Below, piece by piece: positions 52,948 to 61,528 of a DNA stretch of 64,000 nucleotides. The stretch spans positions 62,001 through 126,000 of the forward strand of contig NZ_JALLGK010000005.1 in NCBI RefSeq assembly GCF_023072595.1. The letters are read 5' to 3'. This DNA is from Streptomyces sp. XM4193 (GTDB taxonomy: Bacteria; Actinomycetota; Actinomycetes; Streptomycetales; Streptomycetaceae). Numbering within the stretch: the stretch's first letter is position 1; each line of letters starts with the position of its first letter. The translations under genes and the position numbers were made by a program. A model generated the notes under the pieces. That model made no database searches and was not told where the DNA came from. It saw nothing but the letters and a program-made list of their open reading frames with translations.

Positions 52948-53964
52948 ATGGCCCGCCCGATCTGGACGGGAGCGCTGTCCTTCGGCCTGGTCAGCCTCCC
53001 GGTCAAGCTCTACACGGCGACCCGGAGCCACACGATCCGCTTCCACCAGCTGGAGCGCGGCACCGGCGACCGCGTCCGCAACCGCCGGGTGAACGAGCGC
53101 ACCGGCGAGGAGGTCCGGCCCGACGACATCGTCAAGGGGCTGGACGTCGGCGACGACCAGTACGTCGTCGTCGAGCCCGAGGAACTGGACGACATCGCCC
53201 CCGGCCGCTCCAGGGCACTGGAGATCAGCGGTTTCGTGGACCTCGACCAGGTCGAGCCGATCTACTTCGACCGCACCTACTACCTCGGACCGCAGGGCGA
53301 GGAGCACCAGAAGGTGTACGCCCTGCTCCGCGACGCACTCGCCGAGTCGCACCGGGCCGGTATCGCCACCTTCGTGATGCGCGGCAAGGAGTACCTGGTC
53401 GCGGTGAAGGCGGAGGACGGCATCCTCGTCCTGCACACCCTCCACTGGGCCGACGAGGTCCGCGACCCCGGCCGCGAGGTGCCGGAGCTGCCCGGCCGCA
53501 CCGAGCCCGGCAAGGGCGAACTGCGCACCGCGCTCCAGCTGGTGGAGACGCTCACCGTCGACTGGGACCCGGAGGAGTACGAGGACACCTTCCAGGAGTC
53601 CGTACGACGGTTGGTCGAGGCCAAACAGCGCGGTGAGACGGTGACGAAGGCCGAGAAGGCGCCCGAGTCGACCAACGTCGTCGACCTGATGGACGCGCTG
53701 CGGGCCAGCGTGGACGACGCCGAGGGCCGCGGCGGCAAGAAGGGTGCGCGTCGCGGACGACGCACCGCGAAGCGGGCCGGGTCCGATGCGAAACAGCAGA
53801 CCGGCGGCGACACTGCTGCCGGCCCGCTCGAAGGACTCACCAAGGACCAGCTCTACGAACGTGCCACCGAAGCCGGCGTGCGGGGCCGCTCGCGGATGAC
53901 CCGCGACCAGCTGCTCGCCGCGCTCACCGAGGACGACGGCCGGCCCCGCGCGAAAGCCTCCTGA
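52948..53964 (+). CDS. ku: Ku-type NHEJ DNA end-binding protein with C-terminal Rho-N/SAP-like motif
   Basis: A 338-residue bacterial Ku that rings double-strand breaks and recruits ligase. The start MARPIWTGALSFGLVSLPVK and the segments RVNERTGEEVRPDDIVKGLD and MRGKEYLVAVKAEDGILVLHT are diagnostic. After the core (about 260) comes a basic linker (GGKKGARRGRRTAKRAG) and a terminal helix-extended element TKDQLYERATEAGV...GRSRMTRDQL. ATG 52948 begins the conserved protein; the ribosome site is weak. It is followed on the same strand by phosphoesterase and ligase genes, so it begins an NHEJ cluster. Confidence 0.95.
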   Translation: MARPIWTGALSFGLVSLPVKLYTATRSHTIRFHQLERGTGDRVRNRRVNERTGEEVRPDDIVKGLDVGDDQYVVVEPEELDDIAPGRSRALEISGFVDLDQVEPIYFDRTYYLGPQGEEHQKVYALLRDALAESHRAGIATFVMRGKEYLVAVKAEDGILVLHTLHWADEVRDPGREVPELPGRTEPGKGELRTALQLVETLTVDWDPEEYEDTFQESVRRLVEAKQRGETVTKAEKAPESTNVVDLMDALRASVDDAEGRGGKKGARRGRRTAKRAGSDAKQQTGGDTAAGPLEGLTKDQLYERATEAGVRGRSRMTRDQLLAALTEDDGRPRAKAS

Positions 53965-54100
53965 CCCACTCTCCCGGACGCCGTCACCCGCACCCGCCCG
54001 CAACCCCGCCCCGACACGCACTCCGCAACCCGCCCGCTCGTACTTCCCGCGTCCCGCTCGTAATCCCCGCGTTCCCGGCCACGACAGAAAGGCGGCAGAG

Positions 54101-54784
54101 GTGGACGACGACCGGCTCTCGACGTACCGCGCCAAGCGCCGCTTCGGCCGTACCCGCGAACCGCGCGGAGAGGCGTCCGACGGCGGCGACCGGCCCGTCT
54201 TCGTGGTGCAGATCCACGACGCCCGCCGGATGCACTTCGACTTCCGACTGGAGGTCGAGGGCGTGCTGCGGTCGTGGGCGGTGCCGCGAGGGCCCTCCGC
54301 CGACGTGCGGGAGAAGCGGCTGGCGATGCCGACCGAGGACCACCCCATGGAGTACCGGCACTTCGAGGGCGTGATCGCCGCGGGCGAGTACGGTGCCGGG
54401 CCGGTCATCGTCTGGGACGAGGGCACCTACGAACCGCTGCCGGGCAGCACCGGCGACCGGGGCCGTACGTTCCCCGAGGCGCTCGACCGCGGCCACGCCA
54501 CGTTCGTTCTGCACGGCGCCAAGCTCCACGGCGCGTACGCGCTCACCCGCTTCCGCGGCGGCCACGACTCCGCCGAACGCGATGCGTGGCTGCTGGTGAA
54601 GAAGAAGGACGCCCGCGCCGACGGCGGCGACGCCCCCGACCCCCGCCGCGCCCGCTCGGTGCGCACCGGACGCACCCTCCGCCAGGTGTCCCGCGACGAC
54701 AACGGCGACGAGGCGCACGACGGCGCCGGGGCGCGGGACGGCGCCGGGGCGCGAGACGGCGACGGGGAGCGCGGCGATGGCTGA
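54101..54784 (+). CDS. LigD-type 3'-phosphoesterase domain protein
   Basis: A 227-residue stand-alone phosphoesterase (PE) of the NHEJ ligase LigD type, which trims 3' ends of breaks. Catalytic and metal residues are visible in QIHDARRMHFDFRLE (His39, His45, Asp47, Arg49) and EDHPMEYRHFEG (His81, Tyr85), in the same spacing as the Pseudomonas LigD PE domain. GEYGAGPVIVWDEG follows. The C-terminal Asp/Gly-rich tail (GAGARDG repeats) is disordered. Start GTG 54101. It overlaps the ligase gene by 8 bp. Confidence 0.92.
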   Translation: MDDDRLSTYRAKRRFGRTREPRGEASDGGDRPVFVVQIHDARRMHFDFRLEVEGVLRSWAVPRGPSADVREKRLAMPTEDHPMEYRHFEGVIAAGEYGAGPVIVWDEGTYEPLPGSTGDRGRTFPEALDRGHATFVLHGAKLHGAYALTRFRGGHDSAERDAWLLVKKKDARADGGDAPDPRRARSVRTGRTLRQVSRDDNGDEAHDGAGARDGAGARDGDGERGDG

Positions 54785-55904
54785 GAACGCGTCCCGTCGC
54801 CCGGGCGCCGCGCGCCGTGGACCAGGCGGCGGCAGCGCGGACCGCCGAGCGGCCCAACTCCCGCCCTCCGGAGGGGAGAAGGCGCCTCGCGGCAGCCTGC
54901 TGGCCACGCTCGCGCCCGAGGAGGCGGCGCTGCTGGTGCCCGCCTCCGGGCCGTCGGCCTCCGCCTCCCGGCCGATGCTCGCCACCCCCAGCGAGCGGCG
55001 CACCTTCGGGCCCGAGTGGCTCTTCGAGCGGAAGCTGGACGGCGTACGCACCCTGGCCACGCGTGACGACGGCGAGGTGCGGCTGTTCTCCCGCACCGCC
55101 CGTCCGGTGGACCGCAGCTACCCGGAGGTCGCCGAGGCGCTCGCCGGGCAGCACGCCGACGCGTTCACCGTGGACGGGGAGATCGTCGCCTTCGACGACG
55201 CCGGCCGCACGGACTTCGCGCTGCTCCAGCGGCGGATGCAGATCACCGACGCCCGCAGGGCCCGGGCCACCGGCGTGGAGATCACCTACCACGTCTTCGA
55301 TCTGCTGCGCCTGGACGGGATGGACCTCACCCGCCTCCCGCTGCGGACCCGCAAATCGCTGCTGCGCAGAGCGCTGGACTTCGGCGCTCCGATCCGCTTC
55401 ACCCCGCACCGCAACGAGGGCGGCCAACCACTGCTCGACGAGGCGTGTGCCCGAGGCTGGGAGGGACTGGTCGCCAAACGTGCCGACTCCCGCTACCAGC
55501 ACCGCCGTTCACCGGCGTGGCTGAAGCTCAAGTGCTCGGTCGGCCAGGAGCTGGTGGTGGGCGGGTTCACCGAGCCCGCCGGCTCCCGCACGGGCTTCGG
55601 CGCACTGCTGCTCGGCTACTACGAGCAGGGCGAACTGCGTTACGCGGGCCGGGTCGGCACCGGCTTCGACCACACCACCCTGCGGCTGCTCCGCGAGGGA
55701 CTCGACCGCATCGCACGGCCCACCTCGCCCTTCGCGACACCGCTGCGCGAACGCGGCGCGCACTGGGTGGAGCCCGTGCTCGTCGCCGAGATCGGCTTCA
55801 CCGAGTGGACCCGCGACGGCCTGCTCCGCCACCCCCGGTTCCTGGGCCTGCGGCAGGACAAGAAGGCGCGGGACGTCGTACGGGAGCGCCCGGCCCACGC
55901 CTGA
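54777..55904 (+). CDS. ATP-dependent DNA ligase (LigD ligase-domain type)
   Basis: A 375-residue ATP-dependent ligase that seals breaks held by Ku. The nucleotidyl-Lys motif is EWLFERKLDGVRTLAT (Lys86), followed by motif III in VDGEIVAFDDAGR, motif IV in CARGWEGLVAKRADS, and motif V in SPAWLKLKC. A C-terminal OB fold (LVVGGFTEPAGSRTGFGALLLG) completes the enzyme. N-terminal 70 residues are disordered and Pro/Gly-rich. It overlaps the phosphoesterase by 8 bp. Together with that gene it replaces the fused LigD of other bacteria; no polymerase/primase domain is encoded here. Confidence 0.94.
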   Translation: MAENASRRPGAARRGPGGGSADRRAAQLPPSGGEKAPRGSLLATLAPEEAALLVPASGPSASASRPMLATPSERRTFGPEWLFERKLDGVRTLATRDDGEVRLFSRTARPVDRSYPEVAEALAGQHADAFTVDGEIVAFDDAGRTDFALLQRRMQITDARRARATGVEITYHVFDLLRLDGMDLTRLPLRTRKSLLRRALDFGAPIRFTPHRNEGGQPLLDEACARGWEGLVAKRADSRYQHRRSPAWLKLKCSVGQELVVGGFTEPAGSRTGFGALLLGYYEQGELRYAGRVGTGFDHTTLRLLREGLDRIARPTSPFATPLRERGAHWVEPVLVAEIGFTEWTRDGLLRHPRFLGLRQDKKARDVVRERPAHA

Positions 55905-56005
55905 CGGCCGCCGGTCCGTCCACGTCTGCCCGCGACCGTCCGCCCGCGACCGGGACCGGCGCCCAACCGCCGACCAGCCCGCAGGTCGGCTTCGCGGACG
56001 GGCGC

Positions 56006-56701
56006 TCAGCCGCCGCCGTGCCCGCTGCCCGAGGCGGTCGGGGCGGTCCGGGCGGCCTCGACGGAGTCGGCCACGGACCTGTCCAGCGCGGCCCGCACCA
56101 GCGCGGCGGCGAACCGCGCCAGGTCCTCGCCGTCGACCAGCTTCGCCAGGTGGGCGGGATCGCTCGGCAGGCCGAGCCGTTCGGCGCCCTGTGTCGCCTT
56201 GGTGTCCAGATGCGGTCTGAACTCCGGCCAGACGCCCTGGACTTCGCGCAGGAAGATGTCGGCGCCGGTGGGTCCCAGGCCGGGTGCCTCCCGGAGCAGA
56301 CGGCGCATCCGGTCGCGGTCGCCGTCGGCCTCCTCGCGCAGCCGGCGCAGATCGCCGCCGCAGCGTTCCCCGACGAACTCGGCACCGGTGCCGAGAGTGG
56401 TGGCGGTGCTCTCGTCGTAGCGGCGGTAGTGGCCCCGGCCCAACGCGTCGACCCGCTGCTGCCAGGTCGCCTCCCGCATCCGGTGCGGGGTGCTCATGCC
56501 GGCGTCGTACAGCGCACGGGCCGCGTCGACCGCGACCCCGGCCCTGATCGGGGCGCTGAGCAGACTTGTGAGGACCAGCAGCTGGTAGAGGGGTTTGGGG
56601 GTGTCGCGCATCCGGATCCCGGCCTCGGACGCGTACGTCCGCCCGTGCGTCCGCAGCAGTGCGTGTGCGGTCTCCTCGCGGGTGGTGGTGGCGCTGCTCA
56701 T
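56006..56701 (-). CDS. Helix-hairpin-helix endonuclease III-like protein
   Basis: A 231-residue helical protein. The central APGLGPTGADIFLREVQ is a helix-hairpin-helix (LGxxxA type), with YQLLVLTSLLSAPIRAGVAV helices before it as in endonuclease III-like glycosylases. A catalytic Lys/Asp pair typical of HhH-GPD enzymes is not certain, nor is the Cys cluster for an iron-sulfur site present. ATG 56701 has GGAGTGAGAG upstream. It converges on the NHEJ ligase gene and may take part in DNA repair, by context only. Confidence 0.72.
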   Translation of the reverse strand: MSSATTTREETAHALLRTHGRTYASEAGIRMRDTPKPLYQLLVLTSLLSAPIRAGVAVDAARALYDAGMSTPHRMREATWQQRVDALGRGHYRRYDESTATTLGTGAEFVGERCGGDLRRLREEADGDRDRMRRLLREAPGLGPTGADIFLREVQGVWPEFRPHLDTKATQGAERLGLPSDPAHLAKLVDGEDLARFAAALVRAALDRSVADSVEAARTAPTASGSGHGGG

Positions 56702-56940
56702 CTCTCTCACTCCTTCGCGCGCGGGGATCGCGGGTCCGGCTCGCGGGCGGCACGGGCCCGGTGCGGGAGCGCGCGGGTACCCGGGCGGCCGGGTGCCACA
56801 CCCGGCGGGTGCCGCGGCTTCCTTCCCGGCGTGCCCGCGCACGGCCGAGCGCGGGAGTGGGAAACCTCCTCCGTTAGACCTCACCGGACCGGGGCACTCG
56901 GCTTCCCTCGGGCCCAAACCGGACCAAACCGGAGAGGAAA

Positions 56941-57288
56941 GTGGCTTCGATGATGAATCTGCACACCGACCCGACAGTTCTCGCCGTCCTCGCGGACGAC
57001 GACGGCGGCTGGTCGGCGGGGAACTGGGCGTGGCTGATCGCCGGCCTGGTCGTGCTGGCGCTCGTGATCGGCCTGCTGTCGTGGCTGATGCGTCGCGGGC
57101 GGCAGTCCCGTCATGACGACTACACGACGCGCCGTTCGGGAGCGACCCCGCAGACCGACACCCGCCACACCCAGGACCCCCGCAGGGGCGACGACCTCGG
57201 TGGCGAGGTCCGGGGGTACGGCAAGAGCGCCGGCAAGCGCGGCATGGGCGGACCCCGTCACGGCAGGGGACGACCCCACACCCCGTGA
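56941..57288 (+). CDS. Small single-span membrane protein
   Basis: A 115-residue protein with one hydrophobic segment (about 29-50, WAWLIAGLVVLALVIGLLSW) followed by a basic, Gly/Arg-rich cytoplasmic tail. GGAGAGGAAA precedes GTG 56941; ATG 56950 is an alternative. It belongs to a run of small stress-type genes downstream of the repair cluster. Function unknown. Confidence 0.65.
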   Translation: MASMMNLHTDPTVLAVLADDDGGWSAGNWAWLIAGLVVLALVIGLLSWLMRRGRQSRHDDYTTRRSGATPQTDTRHTQDPRRGDDLGGEVRGYGKSAGKRGMGGPRHGRGRPHTP

Positions 57289-57448
57289 CGCGGGGGCGTG
57301 ACAGGCGGAAGGCGGAAGGCGGACGCATGGCCGTGGCCCGGGGGTCACGGCCGCCGCCCCGCGCCCACGGGCCGCACCGCCGCACCGAACCGCCGTCGCG
57401 AGACGGTCGGGACCACCGCGAGTGAACGAGCCGCGACAGGAGGACACC

Positions 57449-57775
57449 ATGCCCGCAGGCTCCAACAGGAAGCGTGAACGGCAGTACGAGCACATCAAGG
57501 AGGGCGCCGAGAAGCGGGGGACCTCCGAGGGGCGCGCCAAGGAGATCGCCGCTCGTACCGTCAACAAGCAGCGCGCCCGTTCCGGCGAGTCCGAACGGGC
57601 CTCCCGCACCTCCCTGCGGGACCCCAAGTCCGCCTACGAGCGCGGCGGCGAGCACTCGCACAGCGGCCCGCAGGGCCCGACCAAGAACCAGCTGTACGCG
57701 GACGCCCAGCGGCAGAACGTCAAGGGCCGGTCCTCCATGAGCAAGGAAGAGCTCCGCAGGGCGACGGGGCACTGA
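57449..57775 (+). CDS. Small basic protein (plasmid-stabilisation/Rho-N-like family)
   Basis: A 108-residue highly charged protein. The N-terminus (KRERQYEHIKEGAEKRGTSE, GRAKEIAARTVNKQRARSGE) matches the small actinobacterial family often labelled plasmid stabilisation protein. The C-terminus TKNQLYADAQRQNVKGRSSMSKEEL closely resembles the tail of Ku at 53830-53940. AGGAGG lies 5 bases before ATG 57449. It probably binds nucleic acid; no toxin or antitoxin partner is visible. Expression is often general-stress-dependent in relatives. Confidence 0.82.
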   Translation: MPAGSNRKRERQYEHIKEGAEKRGTSEGRAKEIAARTVNKQRARSGESERASRTSLRDPKSAYERGGEHSHSGPQGPTKNQLYADAQRQNVKGRSSMSKEELRRATGH

Positions 57776-57787
57776 GTCCGGGAGCAG

Positions 57788-58027
57788 GTGGTGGGGATGC
57801 CGGTGCAGAACCCAGACCCCGACCCCCGCCGCTCCACGGGTCTGGAGCCGGGCGGTGGCGTGCCGCCCGGCGAGACCCCGCCCGCGGAGGCCAGCACCTC
57901 CTCGGGCGCGGGCCCGTGGGAGCGGCGCCGCGACGGCTGGGCGAAGGGGCCGCTGTTCGCGATCGTCCTGATCACGCTGATGTTCGCCGGCTTCTTCCTC
58001 GGCTACGCGTTCTTCCTCGCCCGTTGA
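57788..58027 (+). CDS. Small C-terminally anchored membrane protein
   Basis: A 79-residue protein: Pro/Gly-rich polar first half and one transmembrane helix at the end (about 54-78, GPLFAIVLITLMFAGFFLGY). The start is uncertain: GTG 57788, GTG 57791 (GGAG 6 bases upstream) or ATG 57797. It begins just 12 bp after the previous stop, so co-transcription is likely. Function unknown; a terminator follows. Confidence 0.6.
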   Translation: MVGMPVQNPDPDPRRSTGLEPGGGVPPGETPPAEASTSSGAGPWERRRDGWAKGPLFAIVLITLMFAGFFLGYAFFLAR

Positions 58028-58360
58028 CCGGGCGGACGCCGCCGAGCGCCCGGCAACCGTTCGCCGCCACCACCGTTCCCGCGGTGGTGGCGGCGACGGT
58101 TGTGCCCGCGGCGGGGCGCGAGCGGTTCCCGCCGGCGAGGCATGATCCAACTCCGCACAGGGGAGGGACCGGTGGGCAGATCCGGATGACGGGCAGGACA
58201 CTCCTCGGGGACGGGGAGATCACGACGCGCTCACGAATGAGTGCCGAGACGTGTGTACCGCACCACGAGGGGTGGACGAGCGGCGGAGGTATCCGGATAA
58301 AGTTCGGCGACCCGGGTGATGGCTGGGCCGCACCCCTGAGTGGATCACCTGGAGCTGGCA
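58028..58360. promoter_or_regulatory. Intergenic region with terminator and SBP promoter
   Basis: 333 bp. The left part holds a hairpin (58061-58096). The rest should contain the promoter of the lipoprotein gene, with moderately AT-richer words such as ATCCGGATAAAGTTCGG at 58290-58306; no operator found. Confidence 0.5.
58061..58096 (+). terminator. Hairpin terminator after the small-gene run
   Basis: A perfect 15-bp stem (58061-58075 with 58082-58096) with a 6-nt loop, 34 bp past the stop at 58027. Confidence 0.8.
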
Positions 58361-59248
58361 ATGGCAGTGCGTACCCGGATAGCCGTGGTCGGGGCTCTTC
58401 TCGCCCTGCTGGCGGCGGGCTGTGGTGACGACTCGGAGTCCAAGGACAAGTCGATCCAGGTCGACACCGACGCCAGTTTCCCCGCAGGTTCGACCATGGC
58501 CGACCTCAAGGACAAGGGCACGGTCCGCATCGGGGTCAAGTACGACCAGCCGAACGTGGGCTTCCGCGAGTCCGAGGACAAGGCGCCCGAGGGCTTCGAC
58601 GTGGAGATCGCCAAGATCCTCGCGGGCCGGCTGGGGATCGCACCGAGCGAGATCACCTGGGTCGAGGCGCAGTCCAAGGACCGCGAGTCGATGCTGAAGG
58701 AGGGCCGGGTCGACCTGATCGTCGCCTCGTACTCGATCACCGAGGACCGGTTGAAGCAGGTCGGCATGGCGGGGCCCTACTACGCGACCGGACAGCAGCT
58801 GCTGGTGCGCAAGGGCGAGGGCGACATCGACGGCCCCGAGGACATCGAGGGCAAGAGCATCTGCGCCGCCAGCGGCAGCACCTCCCTCGCGATGCTGGAG
58901 AAGAAGTACGGTGCGGAGTCGAGCCCGGCGAGCACGTACGGACAGTGTGTGAACCAGCTGCTGGAGAAGGAGGTCGACGCGGTCACCACCGACGGCGCGA
59001 TCCTGCTCGGCTACGCCGCCGACCGGCCGGAGGAGCTGGAGGTCGTGGGCGAACCGTTCTCCGAGGAGAACTACGGCGTCGGCTACAAGCGCGGCGACTC
59101 CGCCATGTGCGAGTTCCTCACGCACGCCATCAAGCGCACGCACCGGGACGGCAGTTGGGCCCAGGCGCTCTCGCGGACGCTGTGGAAGTCCACCGGCGGC
59201 ACCCCGGAGCCCGAGGTCGAACCCTGCCCCGAGGCAGCCGGCCGGTAG
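58361..59248 (+). CDS. Orphan amino-acid-type ABC substrate-binding lipoprotein
   Basis: A 295-residue SBP family 3 lipoprotein. A short signal peptide ends in lipobox LLAAGC (Cys at about 21). The mature domain has VRIGVKYDQPNVGFRESED, MLKEGRVDLIVASYSITEDR and the CAASGSTSLAMLEKKYG segment, typical of glutamate-binding proteins. ATG 58361 with GGAG 8 bases upstream is preferred to GTG 58340. No permease or ATPase lies next to it, so it must use a transporter encoded elsewhere or act as a sensor. It converges with the sugar importer operon. Confidence 0.88.
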   Translation: MAVRTRIAVVGALLALLAAGCGDDSESKDKSIQVDTDASFPAGSTMADLKDKGTVRIGVKYDQPNVGFRESEDKAPEGFDVEIAKILAGRLGIAPSEITWVEAQSKDRESMLKEGRVDLIVASYSITEDRLKQVGMAGPYYATGQQLLVRKGEGDIDGPEDIEGKSICAASGSTSLAMLEKKYGAESSPASTYGQCVNQLLEKEVDAVTTDGAILLGYAADRPEELEVVGEPFSEENYGVGYKRGDSAMCEFLTHAIKRTHRDGSWAQALSRTLWKSTGGTPEPEVEPCPEAAGR

Positions 59249-59328
59249 CCCCCGGCCGCGTACGGACACCCGCGCCCCGTGCCCCGTGCCCCGAGCCGGA
59301 GGCGCGGGCCGTGCCGCTCCTGCCGGAC

Positions 59329-59421
59329 CGTGCCGCTTCCGCGCCGCTCCCGTGCCGTGCCGCTTCCGCGCCGCTCCCGTGCCGTGCCGCTTCCGCGCCG
59401 CTCCCGTGCCGTGCCGCTTCC
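59329..59421. repeat. 27-bp tandem repeat, about 3.5 copies
   Basis: Perfect 27-bp units start at 59329, 59356 and 59383, and a partial copy follows from 59410. Each unit begins CGTGCCGCTTCCGCG. They lie in the 205-bp gap between the convergent SBP and sugar permease genes, where a terminator would be expected. Confidence 0.93.
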
Positions 59422-59453
59422 GTGCCGCCCGGCCGTTTCCCGCCCGGACGGCG

Positions 59454-60536
59454 CTACATGACGCGTCTGCGCCGGGCGAGCCAGGTCTGCACGACCACCA
59501 CCACGATCAGGAACGCACCGCTGACGACCTGTTGGTAGGCGGCTTCCAGCGAGCCGATCTGGTTGATGATGTTCTGGATGACCTTCAGCAGCAGCACGCC
59601 CACCAACGAGCCGCTGACGAAGCCGAGTCCGCCGGTCAGCAGGGTGCCCCCGATGACCACGGCGGAGATCGCCTCCAGCTCCATGCCCTGGCCGAGGATG
59701 GTGATGCCGGAGGTCAGCCAGCCCGCGTTGAGCGCACCGGCCAGCCCGGCGAGGAGCCCGGAGAGCACATAGACGGTGATCTTGGTGCGGACGACGGGGG
59801 CACCCATCAGGGACGCCGCGTCCTCGTTGCCGCCGACCGCGTAGACGTGCTGGCCGAACCGGCTGCGGCGCAGCGCCAGTCCGCCGACGGCGAAGAGCGC
59901 GACGGTGATCCAGATTGGGAGCGCGATGCCCAGCAGCGAGCCGCGGCCCAGTTCGCCGAGGAAGGAGCCCTCGGCGACGAGGTAGGTCTCGTTGCCCTCG
60001 TCGGTGATGTTCAGCATCAGCCCGCGGGCGCCGAGCATCGAGGCGAGGGTGACGATGAACGGCGCGAGCCTGGTGCGGGCGATCAGCAGCCCGTTGACCA
60101 GACCGAAACCGCCGCACACCAGCAGCGGCAGCAACAGCGCGACGAGGAAGCCGTGTTGGGAGCCCCAGGCCGCGAGCACCCCGCCCAGCGCGAAGACCGA
60201 GCCGACCGACAGATCGATGCCGCCGCTGATGATCACGAACGTCATGCCCAGCGCCACGATCGCCAGGAACGCCGAGGAGAGCGCCACGTTCTCCAGGTTG
60301 GCGCCGGTCGCGAAGGTCTCGAAGGTCAGCGAGGCGACCGCCACCGTCAGCACCAGCGCGACCAGGGCGCCGTGCCGCTGGGCGAAGGCGCTCAGCTGCT
60401 CGTTGCGTCGCGCCTTCGGCCGGGCGGAGCCCGGCGACCGGTCGCGGCCAGGCCCCTGTCCGCTGCGACCGGGTGCCGGTTCGGCCACCGTGGTGCCCGA
60501 ACCTCCGCGCGAGAAGAGCGAGTTGCCCGTGTTCAC
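59454..60536 (-). CDS. Sugar ABC transporter permease (RbsC/YjfF-type)
   Basis: A 360-residue permease with a disordered Arg/Gly-rich leader (about 1-50) and about eight to ten hydrophobic segments. The family signature is GGIDLSVGSVFALGGVLAA, with AVGGNEDAASLMGAPV and GGTLLTGGLGFVSGSLVGVL later. GTG 60536 overlaps the preceding permease's stop by 4 bp. It is the last gene of the leftward operon and the second permease, so the channel is presumably a heterodimer, as in YtfT/YjfF. Confidence 0.92.
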   Translation of the reverse strand: MNTGNSLFSRGGSGTTVAEPAPGRSGQGPGRDRSPGSARPKARRNEQLSAFAQRHGALVALVLTVAVASLTFETFATGANLENVALSSAFLAIVALGMTFVIISGGIDLSVGSVFALGGVLAAWGSQHGFLVALLLPLLVCGGFGLVNGLLIARTRLAPFIVTLASMLGARGLMLNITDEGNETYLVAEGSFLGELGRGSLLGIALPIWITVALFAVGGLALRRSRFGQHVYAVGGNEDAASLMGAPVVRTKITVYVLSGLLAGLAGALNAGWLTSGITILGQGMELEAISAVVIGGTLLTGGLGFVSGSLVGVLLLKVIQNIINQIGSLEAAYQQVVSGAFLIVVVVVQTWLARRRRVM

Positions 60537-61528
60537 CGCTTTCCCCTCTCCCGCGCCGCGTAGACCGCGAGCACGATGACGGCGGCCTGAGCCATCTGTG
60601 TCCAGGACGGCGGCAGATCGTGTTTGATCAGCGTCGCGGTCAGCAGCTGGATCAGTACGGCGCCGGCGACCGTCCCGGCGATCCGCACCCGCCCACCGGC
60701 CAGCGACGTACCGCCGACGACCACGGCGGTGATGGCGGACAGCTCCATCAGATTGCCGAGAGCGGTCGGATCGGAGGCTCCCAGTCGCGCGGTGGCGAGG
60801 AAACCGGCGATCGCGGCCAGCACGCCGGAGCAGACGTAGACGCAGATCAGTACCCGCCGCACCGGAAGTCCGGCCAGCTCGGCGGCGGGACGGCTGTCGC
60901 CGATCGCCAGCAGCTGCCGCCCGAAGGTGGTGCGCCGCACCGTGAAGCCGACCACCAGCACCAGAGCCAGCGCGATCAGCGCCGGATAGGGGATGCCCAG
61001 CAGGTCTCCGGAGCCCAGCGAGAGCATGCCCTCGTCCCGCACGTCCCGCAGCTGCGGCAGCAGGACGAGTGCCAGGCCCTTGGCGCCGACCATCAACGCC
61101 AGCGTGGCGACGATGGGTTGGACCCCGATGAAGGCGACGAGCGAGCCGTTCAGCACACCGACCGCCACGCCGCCGACGATCGCCACCAGCAGCGCCAGCC
61201 ACGGCCCGTAGCCGAGGTAGAGCGCGATCAGCGAGGTGGAGAGAGCCATCACCGAGCCCACCGAGAGGTCGATGCCCTCGGTGCCGATCGCCAGCGCCAT
61301 GCCCAGCGCCACAATGAGGATGGGCGCGACCTGCACGGCCTGGGTGCGGAAGTTCTCCGCGGACAGGAAGTGGTCAGTGAAGGCGATGTTGAAGATCAGC
61401 AGCACCGCGACGCCCGCGTAGACCCCGTACGTCTGGAGCCAGGCGGTGACGGCGGCGCGCTGCGGGAGAGAGGGCCGAGGTCCGGCGCCCCGCCCCGGGG
61501 GCGCCTGCTCTGCCGTACTGGTCGTCAA
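60533..61528 (-). CDS. Sugar ABC transporter permease (RbsC/YtfT-type)
   Basis: A 331-residue permease with many hydrophobic segments and the conserved GTEGIDLSVGSVMALSTSL, followed by AIGDSRPAAELAGLPV and GGTSLAGGRVRIAGTVAGAV near the end. The start is TTG 61528, which overlaps the ATPase stop by 4 bp (TTGA); GAGGGTGG lies upstream. Coupled on both sides, it belongs to the same transport operon. Confidence 0.92.
   Translation of the reverse strand: MTTSTAEQAPPGRGAGPRPSLPQRAAVTAWLQTYGVYAGVAVLLIFNIAFTDHFLSAENFRTQAVQVAPILIVALGMALAIGTEGIDLSVGSVMALSTSLIALYLGYGPWLALLVAIVGGVAVGVLNGSLVAFIGVQPIVATLALMVGAKGLALVLLPQLRDVRDEGMLSLGSGDLLGIPYPALIALALVLVVGFTVRRTTFGRQLLAIGDSRPAAELAGLPVRRVLICVYVCSGVLAAIAGFLATARLGASDPTALGNLMELSAITAVVVGGTSLAGGRVRIAGTVAGAVLIQLLTATLIKHDLPPSWTQMAQAAVIVLAVYAARERGKR

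Noticed and set aside
57326..57424. Short open frame of about 32 codons between two small genes
   Set aside because: No proper ribosome site, low-complexity Arg/Pro translation and no overlap with neighbours.
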